Notes: generated from the letters alone by a model not told the origin. Counted from the first letter of the stretch, positions 41,200-51,751 are shown. The stretch: DNA of 64,000 bases from Acidimicrobiia bacterium (GCA_035651955.1 DASRES010000069.1:124001-188000), one strand, 5' to 3'. Translations and numbers: made by a program.

Positions 41200-41640
41200 T
41201 CAGGTGTGCACCCAGACGGGCATGCCGACGTACGCGTTCGCGTACACCGCGTCCATCGTGCCGACCGGGACGCGCACGCATCCGTGACTGGCCGGGTAGC
41301 TCGGGACGGAGCCGAACCCGTGCACCCCGTAGTTCCCGTGGAACCACAGCGGTGAGTAGACGCTCCCGTTGTCCGTGTGCACCCACCCCGACTGCTTCGA
41401 GTAGACGGTGAAGCGACCGAGCACGGTCGGCGTGCTCGGCTTGCCCGTCGACACGTGCGTCCCGACGACGAGCCTGCCGTTGCGCCACACCGTCATCGTC
41501 TGGGTCGACACGTTGACGTCGATGAGGTCGCCGTTGCCGTTGGCCGCCGACGGGTTCGGTCCACACGCGCCGAGCACGAGCAGCGCGAGGGCCGCGACCA
41601 GCGCGACCGCGACGCGCCGCACCACCTTCTCCTGCCGCAT
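41200..41640 (-). CDS. L,D-transpeptidase (YkuD domain) lipoprotein
   Basis: A 146-residue exported enzyme that cross-links peptidoglycan (3-3 links) or attaches proteins. The signal peptide ends in the lipobox LVLGAC, with the lipid-anchored Cys near residue 26. The YkuD domain follows immediately: VNVSTQTMTVWRNGRLV, GRFTVYSKQSG, and the catalytic HGFGSVPSYPASHGCVRVP with the HG-x-SHGCxR Cys. It lacks the Ig-like and other domains of larger mycobacterial Ldts. It is convergent with the FadE pair and has no link to it. Confidence 0.9.
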   Translation of the reverse strand: MRQEKVVRRVAVALVAALALLVLGACGPNPSAANGNGDLIDVNVSTQTMTVWRNGRLVVGTHVSTGKPSTPTVLGRFTVYSKQSGWVHTDNGSVYSPLWFHGNYGVHGFGSVPSYPASHGCVRVPVGTMDAVYANAYVGMPVWVHT

Positions 41641-41683
41641 GCCCGCCCATCGGCCTCTCGACCGACGACGTGAGGGTTTCGCG

Positions 41684-42490
41684 TCAGGGCGTCCAGCCGC
41701 CGTCGGGACGGCGGGTCCAGCCCGACGCCGCCTTCGTCCCGCCGTCGACGTGGATCGTCGTGCCGGTCACGAACCGGGACAGGTTCGACGCGAGGAACAC
41801 CACGACACCTGCGCAGTCGTCCGGCTCGCCCAGGCCGAGTGGGACCTTCGCGCCATACGACTCGGGGGACGCGTCGCCGTGCGCGGCCTCACCCAGCGAC
41901 CGGTCGCCCGGCGTCGGGATCGCGTCGGGTGCGACCGTGTTGACCCGGATACCCTGCGGTGACAGCTCCAACGCGAGCGTCTGGGTCAGGGACTCGACCG
42001 CCGCCTTCATCGCCGCGTAGATGCCGAACCCGGGCGCGGCGCGGAACGCCTCGATCGACGTGACGTTCACGATCGACCCGCCGGCGGGCATCAGCGGGAC
42101 GCACGGCCGCACGAAGTTCGTCACCGACGTGAAGTTCTCGTCGACCAGCGCGCGCTGGCCCTTCGCGCTCACGTCCATCACGGGTGCATGGAACCCGCCG
42201 CCGGCGTTGTTCACGAGGACGTCGACGTGCCCGAAGCGCGCACCAACGTCGCGCACGAACGCCTCGCTCGCGTCGACGTCGCGCACGTCGAGGACGGCCT
42301 CGATGGCCTCACGACCGAGCGCGCGCACGTCCTTCGCGGTGGCCGCGAGCCCGTCGGCCTGACGGTCGCAGACCGCGACGTCGGCGCCGAAGCGCGCCAG
42401 CGCGAGCGCGGTGGCCTCGCCGATCCCCTGCGCGGCGCCCGTGACGAGGGCGACCTTGCCGTCGAGCGAGACGGCCGACGGGTCGATCAC
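41684..42490 (-). CDS. short-chain dehydrogenase/reductase
   Basis: A 268-residue [107 protein letters not shown], and FLASNLSRFVTGTTIHVDGG. GTG 42490. It follows the amidohydrolase gene by 10 bases on the minus strand, so it is probably controlled by the CTGACG-type operator at 43771. The substrate is likely the alcohol or ketone linked to the amidohydrolase step (inference). Confidence 0.86.
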   Translation of the reverse strand: MIDPSAVSLDGKVALVTGAAQGIGEATALALARFGADVAVCDRQADGLAATAKDVRALGREAIEAVLDVRDVDASEAFVRDVGARFGHVDVLVNNAGGGFHAPVMDVSAKGQRALVDENFTSVTNFVRPCVPLMPAGGSIVNVTSIEAFRAAPGFGIYAAMKAAVESLTQTLALELSPQGIRVNTVAPDAIPTPGDRSLGEAAHGDASPESYGAKVPLGLGEPDDCAGVVVFLASNLSRFVTGTTIHVDGGTKAASGWTRRPDGGWTP

Positions 42491-42500
42491 GCGACGCCCG

Positions 42501-43715
42501 TCACCGCGCGTCGAGCGACAGCATCCGGATCGCGTTGCCGCGCATGATCTTGTAGACCGTCGCGTCGTCGAGGCCGGCCATCAGCTCCTTGGCGACCTGC
42601 TTCGTGTCCGGCCACGTCGAGTCGGTGTGCGGGTAGTCGGTCTCGAACGTGATGTTGTCGACGCCGACACGCTCGATCGACTCGACGCCGTGACGATCTC
42701 GGAAGAAGCAGCCGAACACCTGCCGGTAGTAGTAGGTCGACGGCGGCTCGGGGACGATGTCGCGCACGCCGCCCCACGCGCGGTGCTCGCGCCACACGTC
42801 GTCGGCGCGCTCGAGCACGTACGGCAGCCACCCGATCTGGCCTTCCGAGTACGCGAGCTTCAGCTGGGGGAACCGCACGAGCACGCCGGAGAACAGGAAG
42901 TCGGACAGTGACGCCATCGCGTTGTTGAAGCTCAGCGTCGCGGCCACCGCGGGCGGCGCGTCGCCGGACGTGGCCGGCATCCTCGACGACGAGCCGATGT
43001 GCATGCACACGACCGTCGCCGTGTCCTGGCACGCCTGGAAGAACGGGTCCCAGTAGCCGGAATGGATGCTGGGCAGGCCGAGGTGGGGAGGGATCTCGCT
43101 GAAGCAGACCGCGTGCGCGCCGCGAGCCGCGTTGCGTCGCACCTCGTCGGCCGCGAGCTGCGCGTCCCACAGCGGGACCAGGCAGAGCGGGATCAGGCGG
43201 CCGGCGCTGTCGCCGCACCACTCCTCGACCATCCAGTCGTTGTACGCGACGACGCACGCGTGCGCGAGCTCGCGGTCCTTCGCCTCGAGGAACGTCTGCC
43301 CGCAGAAGCGCGGGAACGTCGGGAATGAGAGTGACGCGTCGACCCAGTTCATCTCCATGTCGTCGATCCGCGCCTTGGGGTCGTAGCAGCCCGGCCGCAT
43401 CTCGTCGTAGGTGATGGGCGACATCGTCATGTCGTCGCGGTCGAAGCCGACCGCGGCGACGTGACGCTTGTTGATGTAGACCAGTTCCTCGTAGACCCAG
43501 CAGTCGGCCTTGGGTCCATCGGGGTCGAACGTCTGGCGGTACGTGCCGCCGCCGATGTGCTCCATCGACCCGATGCCGCGCCGCTCGACCTTCGGCCCCC
43601 GGTCCCGGAGCCGCGCGGGAAGCCACGTCTCCCACAGGTGGGCCGGCTCGACGACGTGGTCGTCGACGCTGATGATGCGGGGCAGCTCCCCGCTGCGCGT
43701 CTCGGTGGCGGTCAT
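42501..43715 (-). CDS. amidohydrolase family 2 protein A
   Basis: A 404-residue metal-dependent TIM-barrel hydrolase. The start ISVDDHVVEPAHLWETWLPARL carries the D-x-H metal ligands, followed by WVDASLSFPTFPRFCGQTFLEAKDRELAHACVVAYNDWMVEEWCG, VVCMHIGSSSRMPATS with the metal His, LKLAYSEGQIGWLPYVLERADDVW, and ITFETDYPHTDSTWPDTK with the catalytic Asp. GGAGG lies 7 bases before ATG 43715. It is paralogous to the gene at 53670, and both have the same operator. Relatives are amidohydrolases and decarboxylases for ring-cleavage acids. Confidence 0.88.
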   Translation of the reverse strand: MTATETRSGELPRIISVDDHVVEPAHLWETWLPARLRDRGPKVERRGIGSMEHIGGGTYRQTFDPDGPKADCWVYEELVYINKRHVAAVGFDRDDMTMSPITYDEMRPGCYDPKARIDDMEMNWVDASLSFPTFPRFCGQTFLEAKDRELAHACVVAYNDWMVEEWCGDSAGRLIPLCLVPLWDAQLAADEVRRNAARGAHAVCFSEIPPHLGLPSIHSGYWDPFFQACQDTATVVCMHIGSSSRMPATSGDAPPAVAATLSFNNAMASLSDFLFSGVLVRFPQLKLAYSEGQIGWLPYVLERADDVWREHRAWGGVRDIVPEPPSTYYYRQVFGCFFRDRHGVESIERVGVDNITFETDYPHTDSTWPDTKQVAKELMAGLDDATVYKIMRGNAIRMLSLDAR

Positions 43716-43770
43716 CGCGAAGCCTCCGCAGCAGGGCACCCGGGCGGACGCGTCGGGGCACGAGCCGGAT

Positions 43771-43785
43771 CTGACGTTGCGTCAG
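43771..43785. promoter_or_regulatory. CTGACG-type operator, perfect palindrome
   Basis: CTGACGTTGCGTCAG has perfect CTGACG/CGTCAG arms. On the minus strand it lies just downstream of TATCGT (43793-43788), a -10 box for amidohydrolase A. This is the best-conserved copy. Confidence 0.65.
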
Positions 43786-43813
43786 CAACGATACACGGGC
43801 CTCTCCGGCGAGG

Positions 43814-43836
43814 CCCGGGGGCTCTCGGTCCCCGGG
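43814..43836 (-). terminator. gdhA hairpin terminator
   Basis: CCCGGGG and CCCCGGG close a 9-base loop just downstream of the gdhA stop (43847-43845) on the minus strand. Confidence 0.6.
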
Positions 43837-43844
43837 ACCGCGGG

Positions 43845-45272
<1,428 letters not shown>

Positions 45273-45325
45273 TCAGTCGTTCGCCATGTCGAACAACGCC
45301 GGTCGTCCGAGCTCGGAGGGGTGCC

Positions 45326-46465
45326 GTGAAGCTCGACCTGCTCTACGAGATCGACGTGCCCAAGCCGTGGGCCGGTCCCCATCCCTACGGGCAGCGGGAG
45401 GCGGAGCAGCGGGCCTACCGCGAGGCGTTCGAGCAGATCCGCCTGGCCGACACGCTCGGCTTCCACACCACCTGGCACGTCGAGCACCACTTCCGCGAGG
45501 GCCGGTCGCACTCGCCCGCGCCCGAGGTGATCATCGGCGCCCTCTCCCAGTGCACCGAGAACCTGCGCCTCGGCTTCGGCGTGACCCTCATGCCCCACGC
45601 CTTCACCCCGCCGATGCGCGTCGCCGAGAAGGTCGCGACTGCCGACATCCTCAGCGGGGGACGCGTCGAGTGGGGGACCGGCCGGTCGACGCCCATGGAG
45701 CAGATCGCGTTCGGGGTGCCGCGCGAAGAGAGCCGCGCGCAGTGGCAGGAGGCGATCGAGGCCGTCGTGCGCATGTGGGAGGAGGAGTACTTCGAGTTCC
45801 ACGGCACGTACCTCGACTTCCCCCGCCGCATGGTGACGCCCAAGCCCGTGCAGGACCCGCACCCGCCGTGCTGGATGGCGGCGACCAGCGAGGGCAGCTC
45901 CGCCGTCGCGGGTGAGCTCGGCCTCGGGCTGCTCTCGTTCGCGATCCTCCAGCCGATCCAGAAGATGGGACAGCACATCGCGCAGTACCGCGCGGCGGCC
46001 GCGAACCCGACGCCGCTGACCCGCGTCGTGAACGATCGCGTCGCGGCGTACACGCTCGTGCACTGCGCCGAGTCCCTCGCCGAGTGCGAGCGCAACGGAA
46101 TCTGGGACTCGGTGTGGTGGTGGTACAAGAACCTCGCCGAGTTCACGCTCGAGTGGGAGCTCCCGAACCTGTCGCAGGAGGAGCGCGACGCGACGTTCCC
46201 GTTGCTCAAGCGCCAGATCGAGGGGAACTTCGACGTCCGCGAGTTCCACGAGGCCGACATGATCATCGTCGGTGATCCCGACCAGTGCCTGGAGAAGATG
46301 CTGCGCTACGAGGAGCTCGGCGTCGACCAGCTGATCTGCTACGTGCAGTTCGGGCACCTGTCGCACGAGTCGATCATGCGGACGATCGAGCTGCTCGGCA
46401 CCGAGATCGTCCCGAAGCTCGCGGCGCGCGACGTCGACATGTCGGTCTCGGTCACCACGAGCTGA
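45326..46465 (+). CDS. LLM class flavin-dependent oxidoreductase
   Basis: A 379-residue luciferase-like protein close in plan to the one at 11488: KLDLLYEIDVPKPWAGPHPYGQREAEQRAYREAFEQIRLADTLGFHTTWHVEHHFREGRSHSPAPEVIIG, LRLGFGVTLMPHAFTPPMRVAEKVATADILSGGRVEWGTGRSTPMEQIAFG, and DQLICYVQFGHLSHESIMRTIELLGTEIVPKL. The subgroup is flavin-dependent, often FMN with a separate reductase. GTG 45326 follows a GGAGG site. The next gene, an SGNH hydrolase, starts 8 bases after the stop. The substrate is unknown. Confidence 0.88.
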   Translation: MKLDLLYEIDVPKPWAGPHPYGQREAEQRAYREAFEQIRLADTLGFHTTWHVEHHFREGRSHSPAPEVIIGALSQCTENLRLGFGVTLMPHAFTPPMRVAEKVATADILSGGRVEWGTGRSTPMEQIAFGVPREESRAQWQEAIEAVVRMWEEEYFEFHGTYLDFPRRMVTPKPVQDPHPPCWMAATSEGSSAVAGELGLGLLSFAILQPIQKMGQHIAQYRAAAANPTPLTRVVNDRVAAYTLVHCAESLAECERNGIWDSVWWWYKNLAEFTLEWELPNLSQEERDATFPLLKRQIEGNFDVREFHEADMIIVGDPDQCLEKMLRYEELGVDQLICYVQFGHLSHESIMRTIELLGTEIVPKLAARDVDMSVSVTTS

Positions 46466-46473
46466 CCGTCCGC

Positions 46474-47487
46474 ATGTTGCGCCCCGAGCAGCCGGATCCG
46501 TTCGTCCGCGGCTGCGCGTTCCAGGACACCGACGACGTGTGGTACCCGCGCGCGGACCCGTTGGACGCGGCGCGGCTGCCCGTCGACACGTGGACGAGCG
46601 CGCAGCTGCCCGTCACCGTGCGGCTGGAGATGATCGGCGACGCCGAGGCCGTCGAGGTCGCGTACACGACGGAGACGGACGACCTCGGCTACCGCGGTCC
46701 CGGCGCGGGCACGACGTTCGCGCTGTGGCGGGGTGGCGTCTGCGTCGACGAGCAGCCCGCGGTGCTCGGCGAGGGTCGGGTGCGACTCGCGATGGGCGAG
46801 CACTCGCCCGACACGCCGGCGACCGTCTACCTCCCGGAGGGCATGAAGCCGCGGATCATGTCGGTCGGAGCGGTGGGCGGCTCGATCGACCGCGCACCAC
46901 GCGGGCCGCGGTGGCTCGCGTACGGCGACTCCATCGCGGAGGGCTGGGTCGCGTCCGGGCCGGCGCGGGCGTGGCCGGCGATCGTGGGCCGTGAGCGCGG
47001 CATCGACGTCGTGAACCTCGGCTACGCGGGCGCGGCACGCGGCGAGATGGCGACCGCCGAGCAGATCTCGCGCATCCCGGCCGAGGTCATCTCGATCGGT
47101 CACGGCACGAACTGCTGGACGCGCACCCCGCACAGCGACGCGCAGATGCTCGCGAACACGGAGGCGTTCCTCGACGTCGTCCGGCAAGGCCATCCCGACA
47201 CGCCGATCGTCGTCATGACGCCGGTGCTCCGCCCGGACGCCGAGCGCGTGCCGAACCGGTTCGGTACCGATCTGCGCGACATCCGTGCAGCGATCACGGC
47301 GGTCGTGCGTGAGCGCATCGACGAGTACGAGGACGACCGGGTGTGGCTCGTCGACGGGCTCCCGCTGCTGCGTCCCGAGCACCTTCGCGACGGCATCCAC
47401 CCGGGCGACGAGGGCCACGAGATCCTCGCTCGCGTGTTCGGCGACGCGGTCGTCGAGGCGCTCGGCCCGGGCTACGCGGTCACGTAG
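46474..47487 (+). CDS. SGNH/GDSL hydrolase with N-terminal beta-sandwich
   Basis: A 337-residue hydrolase. Residues 1-135 form a carbohydrate-esterase-like N-terminal beta-sandwich. The SGNH domain follows: block I LAYGDSIAEGWVASG with Ser, block II VVNLGYAGAARGEM, block III ISIGHGTNCWTRT with Asn, and block V RDGIHPGDEGHEIL with the Asp and His of the triad. No signal peptide is visible. It is located between an LLM gene (8-base gap) and an IclR regulator (1-base overlap), so it is probably part of one unit. The substrate is unknown, possibly an ester. Confidence 0.85.
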   Translation: MLRPEQPDPFVRGCAFQDTDDVWYPRADPLDAARLPVDTWTSAQLPVTVRLEMIGDAEAVEVAYTTETDDLGYRGPGAGTTFALWRGGVCVDEQPAVLGEGRVRLAMGEHSPDTPATVYLPEGMKPRIMSVGAVGGSIDRAPRGPRWLAYGDSIAEGWVASGPARAWPAIVGRERGIDVVNLGYAGAARGEMATAEQISRIPAEVISIGHGTNCWTRTPHSDAQMLANTEAFLDVVRQGHPDTPIVVMTPVLRPDAERVPNRFGTDLRDIRAAITAVVRERIDEYEDDRVWLVDGLPLLRPEHLRDGIHPGDEGHEILARVFGDAVVEALGPGYAVT

Positions 47488-48368
47488 TGGGCCGGATGGC
47501 ACCGTCCGCGGCGCGGACCGTCGCGCTGCTCGACTTCCTCGCGTCGCACCCGACGGAGCGCTTCGGCGTGTCCGAGCTCGCGCGCCGTCTCGACGCGAGC
47601 AAGGCGACGCTGCACGCGCTCGTCGCCACCTTGACGGACGCCGGATACCTGCTGCGCCACCCCGTCGACAAGACGTACTCGCTCGGCCCGGCGCTCGTCG
47701 CGGTCGGGAACGCGGCCGCGTCGCGCCAGATCGACGTCGTCGACCACGCGCGCGGCGAGATGCGCCGACTCGCGGACGAGCTCGACGTGCTGTGCGTCGC
47801 GAGCGCGGCGATCGGTGACGAGATCGTGATCCTCGGGCGCGAGGGGGATCTCGGCCCGCTCGCACCCGACGTGCGCGTCGGTCACCGGCTCCCGCTCGTC
47901 CCGCCGCTCGGCACCGTGTTCATGGCGTGGTCGTCCGACGCCGAGATCGAGGCGTGGTTGCAGCGGACCGGTCCGAGCGCGCCCGCGGATCGCATCGCCC
48001 GGTTCCGCAGCGCGGTCGCAGCGGTGCGCGACCGCGGGTACTCGCTCGCGCTGGAGGCCGACGCGCGCATCCAGATCGGCCGCGCGCTCGGTGCCCGCGA
48101 TCCGGGCGCGGACGCCTCCCGCCTCGCCCGTCTCGTCGAGGAGCTCGGTCACGAGGAGTACGTGCTGGCCGAGCTCGAGCACGCGTCGTCGTACCGGCTC
48201 AGCATGATCGCGGCACCGGTGTTCGGCGCGGACGGCTCCGTCGTGCTCGCGCTGACGTTGTTCGGCTTCCGCGCGTCGCTGGACCCGGTCGAGATCCGCG
48301 TGCTCGCCGACCGGCTCGTCGAGGCGACCCGCATCGTGACGAAGTCCGTGCACGGTCGGCCAAACTGA
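47487..48368 (+). CDS. IclR family transcriptional regulator
   Basis: A 293-residue regulator. An N-terminal winged helix (RTVALLDFLASHPTERFGVSELARRLDASKATLHALVATLTDAGYLLRHPVDKTYSLGPALVAVG) is followed by the GAF-like effector domain (LADELDVLCVASAAIGDEIVILGREG, GHRLPLVPPLGTVFMAWSSDAEIEAWL, and a C-terminal SYRLSMIAAPVFGADGSVVLALTLFGF). GTG 47487 overlaps the SGNH stop by one base; ATG 47496 is an alternative. It may regulate the LLM/SGNH unit it belongs to or the following SDR genes. The ligand is unknown. Confidence 0.87.
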   Translation: MGRMAPSAARTVALLDFLASHPTERFGVSELARRLDASKATLHALVATLTDAGYLLRHPVDKTYSLGPALVAVGNAAASRQIDVVDHARGEMRRLADELDVLCVASAAIGDEIVILGREGDLGPLAPDVRVGHRLPLVPPLGTVFMAWSSDAEIEAWLQRTGPSAPADRIARFRSAVAAVRDRGYSLALEADARIQIGRALGARDPGADASRLARLVEELGHEEYVLAELEHASSYRLSMIAAPVFGADGSVVLALTLFGFRASLDPVEIRVLADRLVEATRIVTKSVHGRPN

Positions 48369-48434
48369 CCGTCGCGAGGTGCGGGCCACGTGAAGTGCGG
48401 GCCGCGTGAGGAGGAGACGCGTGAGGAGGACGAC

Positions 48435-49235
48435 GTGAAGGATCCGCGTGAGGCGTTCGACCTGAGCGGTCGTGTCGCGATCGTCACCGGCGCCGGGAGC
48501 GGCATCGGGCGCGCCAGCGCACGAATGCTCGCCGCCGTCGGCGCGACCGTCGTGTGCGCCGACGTCGCGGGCAACGCCGCGAAGGACACCGCGACGTCGA
48601 TCACGACGGAAGGCGGCAACGCGACGTCGGCCGAGGTCGACGTCGCGCAGAGCGAGCAGGTCGACGCGCTCGTCGACGGCACGGTGCGCGAGCACGGGCG
48701 GCTCGACGTCATGTGCAACATCGCCGGCATCATGCACAACAGCCTCGTCGTCGACACCGACAACGCCGATCTCGACCGCGTTCTCGCCGTCAACCTGAAG
48801 GGCGTGTTCTACGGATGCCGCGCGGCGGCGCGCGTCATGACCGCGCGGGGCATTGGGAGCATCGTGAACATGGCGTCCGGCGCGATCGACACGCCGGCGC
48901 CGACGATCGTCTGCTACGCGATGGCGAAGGCCGGTGTCGCGCAGCTGACGAAGACCCTGGCGACGGAGGTGGGCCCGCAAGGGGTGCGCGTGAACGCCGT
49001 CGCGCCGGGGTGGATCGTCACGGGCATGACCGGGCGGCACTTCACGAACCCGGACGGCACGATCGACCAGGACCGCTTCGACGCGGTGTCCGCGCCGATG
49101 CGCAACGCCGCACCGCTGGGGCGCGTCGGCGAGCCCGACGACATCGCGTACGCGGTGCTGTACCTCGCGTCCGACGCCGCGAGCTTCGTGACCGGCCAGA
49201 TCGTCCGCCCGAACGGCGGGCTCTCGATCCCGTAG
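48435..49235 (+). CDS. short-chain dehydrogenase/reductase
   Basis: A 266-residue SDR: DLSGRVAIVTGAGSGIGRASARMLAAVGATVVCADVAGN, MCNIAGIMHN, VNMASGAIDTPAPTIVCYAMAKAGVAQLTKTLATEVGPQGVRVNAVAPGWIVTGM, and YLASDAASFVTGQIVRPNGG. The usual NNAG is CNIAG. GTG 48435 has GGAGGA 4 bases upstream; the segment before it consists of tandem GTGAGGAGGA-like repeats. It is in an operon with the small protein at 49243 and the fused acyl-CoA dehydrogenase. Confidence 0.87.
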   Translation: MKDPREAFDLSGRVAIVTGAGSGIGRASARMLAAVGATVVCADVAGNAAKDTATSITTEGGNATSAEVDVAQSEQVDALVDGTVREHGRLDVMCNIAGIMHNSLVVDTDNADLDRVLAVNLKGVFYGCRAAARVMTARGIGSIVNMASGAIDTPAPTIVCYAMAKAGVAQLTKTLATEVGPQGVRVNAVAPGWIVTGMTGRHFTNPDGTIDQDRFDAVSAPMRNAAPLGRVGEPDDIAYAVLYLASDAASFVTGQIVRPNGGLSIP

Positions 49236-49242
49236 GCCGGCG

Positions 49243-49575
49243 ATGTTCGTCAAGGTGCTCGTGGACGCGTCACCGCCGCAGGTGACGCTCGAGGAACCCG
49301 CCGATTGCACGCGCTTCCACGTCGCCGCGGTCGCGGGTGCGGACGACACGGCTCGGCTCGACCGCGCGCTGCGCGACGCGTCCGTGGGCCGGGTCGACGG
49401 CGACGACGACGCGCGTGTCGACGTCGATGCCGTGCGGCGCATGGCGGACGGCCGTGTCGGCCCGGGCTGGGACGGCGACTTCGACAGGATGCGCGCGTAC
49501 GCGCGCGACAAGGGCTGGCTCGACGACGCCGGCGCCACGATCGCCGCGCACGTCGAGTGGGTGTCGAACGGCTGA
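49243..49575 (+). CDS. conserved small protein, unknown function
   Basis: A 110-residue protein with a compact alpha/beta pattern: FVKVLVDASPPQVTLEEPADCTRFHVAAVAGADDTARLDRALRDASVGRV, then DGDDDARVDVDAVRRMADGRVGPGWDGDFDRMRAYARDKGWLDDAGATIAAHVEW. No signal peptide or membrane segment. It starts 7 bases after the SDR stop and ends 1 base before the fused acyl-CoA dehydrogenase start, and its base usage is like its neighbours, so it is a real operon gene. I do not recognise the family. Confidence 0.72.
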   Translation: MFVKVLVDASPPQVTLEEPADCTRFHVAAVAGADDTARLDRALRDASVGRVDGDDDARVDVDAVRRMADGRVGPGWDGDFDRMRAYARDKGWLDDAGATIAAHVEWVSNG

Positions 49576-49576
49576 C

Positions 49577-51751
49577 GTGAACCTCGACCTGTCGGACGAC
49601 CAGCGCGAGCTCCGGGCCACCGTCGCGTCATTGTTCGCGAAGGAGTCGTCGCCGGAGCGCGTCCGGGCCGCCGAGCCACTCGGGTTCGACGACGCGCTGT
49701 GGCAGCACGTCCGCGCGATCGGCGTGCCGAGCATGGCGACGACCGCGGGCGGCGCGACACTCGTCGACCTCGGGGTCGTGTGCTCCGAAGCCGGCCGCGC
49801 GCTCGCGTCGGCCCCGGTCGTCGAGTCGTTGGTCGGCGTCCGGCTGCTCGACCGTCTCGGCGCGTGCCCGGACGACGTCGCGAGCGGCGAGACGATCGTG
49901 ACCGTCGCCCCCATCCCGGCCCGCGACGGCCGGTTCGCGCTCGTCCCCGCGGGCGCGGTCGCGGGCGTCGTCGTCGGGCTCGGCGGCGACGAGCTCGTGG
50001 CCGCGCGCGACGACGCGCCCGGGGCGTCACCCGCGAACCTCGGCTCGTCACCCCTCGCCGACCGCACGAGGACGGGGGATGTCACCGTCGTCGCGCGCGG
50101 TGACGCCGCGCGCGCCGCGTACGCCGCGGCACTCGACGACTGGAGGGTCCTGCTCGCGAACGGGCTCGTGGGAGCCGGGCGCGCCGCGCTGCGGCTCGGC
50201 GTGGAGTACGCGTCGACGCGCGTGCAGTTCGGCGCGCCGATCGGCTCGTTCCAGGCCGTCCAGCAGCAGCTGGCCGACGTCGCGACCGCGCTCGACGGTG
50301 CCGAGCTCCTCGCGCTCGAAGCAGCATGGGCGTGCGACGCCGATCCCGCTCGCTTCCCGCTCCTGGCCGCCATGGCCTTCTCGTTCGCGGCGCAGACCGC
50401 GCACGACGCGGCCGGCGCGAGCCTCCACTTCCACGGCGGCTACGGGTTCATGCTCGAGTACGACGTGCAGCTGTACTTCCGTCGCGTCACCGCGTGGGCG
50501 CTCGCACTGGGCGGTGTCCAGGCGGCGACGCGACGCGTCGGTGACGTGCTCGCGATGAATGCGCCGACCGTCGCGAGCGTGGAGCCGTCGGCAACGGGCG
50601 GTCTCGACTTCCGGCTCGGCGAGCGTGCCGAGGCGTTCCGCGCCGAGGTCCGCGCCTTCTTCGCCGAGCACCTCACGGACGACGTCGTCGCGCGCGTGCA
50701 CGAGACGGGCACGGTGCACGACTGGGGGCTGCACCGTGCGCTGGCGGAACGCGGATGGCTGGCTGCCTCCTGGCCGCGCGAGCTGGGCGGGCAGGAGCGC
50801 GACCCGTTCGAGATGGTCGCGTTCGACGAGGAGGTCGCCCGGGCGGGCGCGCCGATGGACGGCTGGGGGACGACCGAGCTCGTCGCACGCACGTTGTCGA
50901 TCGTCGGCAGCGACGAGCAGAAGCAACGGATCATCGCGCCGGCGCTGCGCGGCGAGATCCTCGTGTGCCTCGGCTACTCGGAGCCCGATGCCGGCTCGGA
51001 CGTCGCGTCCGTGGTCACGCGTGCCGTCCGTGACGGTGACGAGTGGGTCGTGAACGGCCAGAAGATGTTCACGACGATGGCTCACGAGTCCGACTACGTC
51101 TTCCTGCTGACGCGGACCAATCCCGACGTGCCGAAGCATCGTGGGCTCACGATGTTCCTGGTGCCGCTCGACGCGGCGGGCGTCGAGATCGCGCCCGTGC
51201 GGACGCTCGGCGGCGAACGGACGAACATCACGTTCTACAACGACGTGCGCGTTCCCGACTCCGCACGCGTCGGCGAGGTCGACGGCGGCTGGGACGTCAT
51301 GACCGTCGCCCTCGCGTTCGAGCGGAACCCGACCGCGAACGGCGAGGAGGGTCGCCTCCTCCGGCGGATGCTCCGCTGGGCGCGTGAAACCGGCGCGTTC
51401 AACGACGTGACCATGCGGGACGTCCTCGCGCGCGTCGCGACCGAGACCGAGGTCGGTCGCCTGCTCGCGTACCGGATGGCGTGGGTGTCCGCGCGCGGCG
51501 AGCTCCCGATCGTCGAAGGCTCCGAGGCGAAGCTGTTCGGGAGCGAGTCGTTCCGGCGCGCGAGCGCCGACCTGCTCGCGCTGCTCGGCCCCTCGGGCGT
51601 GCTGCAGCGCGGCGAGGCCGGCGCGCCCGTCGACGGGTGGGCCGAGCACGCGTTCCGGCACGCGGTGGTGACGACGATCTACGCGGGGTCGAGCGAGATC
51701 CAGCGCTCGATCATCGCCGAGCGCGGCCTCGGCCTCCCTCGTTCGCGGTGA
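49577..51751 (+). CDS. fused double acyl-CoA dehydrogenase (FadE34/ChsE3-like)
   Basis: A 724-residue protein made of two acyl-CoA dehydrogenase units. Residues 1-345 are the degenerate unit (NLDLSDDQRELRATVASLFAKESS, LGVEYASTRVQFGAPIGSFQAVQQQLADVATALDGAELLALEAAWA, FHGGYGFMLEYDVQLYFRRV). Residues 360-724 are the catalytic-type unit (RGWLAASWPRELGGQERDPFEMVAFDEEVARAG, CLGYSEPDAGSDVASVVTRAVRDGDEWVVNGQKMFTTMAHESDYVFLLTRTNPDVPKHRGL, TIYAGSSEIQRSIIAERGLGLPRS). This is the plan of mycobacterial FadE34 (ChsE3), which dehydrogenates steroid C24-CoA side chains. GTG 49577 begins at the usual family start. It is followed by a 75-base repeat. Confidence 0.87.
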   Translation: MNLDLSDDQRELRATVASLFAKESSPERVRAAEPLGFDDALWQHVRAIGVPSMATTAGGATLVDLGVVCSEAGRALASAPVVESLVGVRLLDRLGACPDDVASGETIVTVAPIPARDGRFALVPAGAVAGVVVGLGGDELVAARDDAPGASPANLGSSPLADRTRTGDVTVVARGDAARAAYAAALDDWRVLLANGLVGAGRAALRLGVEYASTRVQFGAPIGSFQAVQQQLADVATALDGAELLALEAAWACDADPARFPLLAAMAFSFAAQTAHDAAGASLHFHGGYGFMLEYDVQLYFRRVTAWALALGGVQAATRRVGDVLAMNAPTVASVEPSATGGLDFRLGERAEAFRAEVRAFFAEHLTDDVVARVHETGTVHDWGLHRALAERGWLAASWPRELGGQERDPFEMVAFDEEVARAGAPMDGWGTTELVARTLSIVGSDEQKQRIIAPALRGEILVCLGYSEPDAGSDVASVVTRAVRDGDEWVVNGQKMFTTMAHESDYVFLLTRTNPDVPKHRGLTMFLVPLDAAGVEIAPVRTLGGERTNITFYNDVRVPDSARVGEVDGGWDVMTVALAFERNPTANGEEGRLLRRMLRWARETGAFNDVTMRDVLARVATETEVGRLLAYRMAWVSARGELPIVEGSEAKLFGSESFRRASADLLALLGPSGVLQRGEAGAPVDGWAEHAFRHAVVTTIYAGSSEIQRSIIAERGLGLPRSR

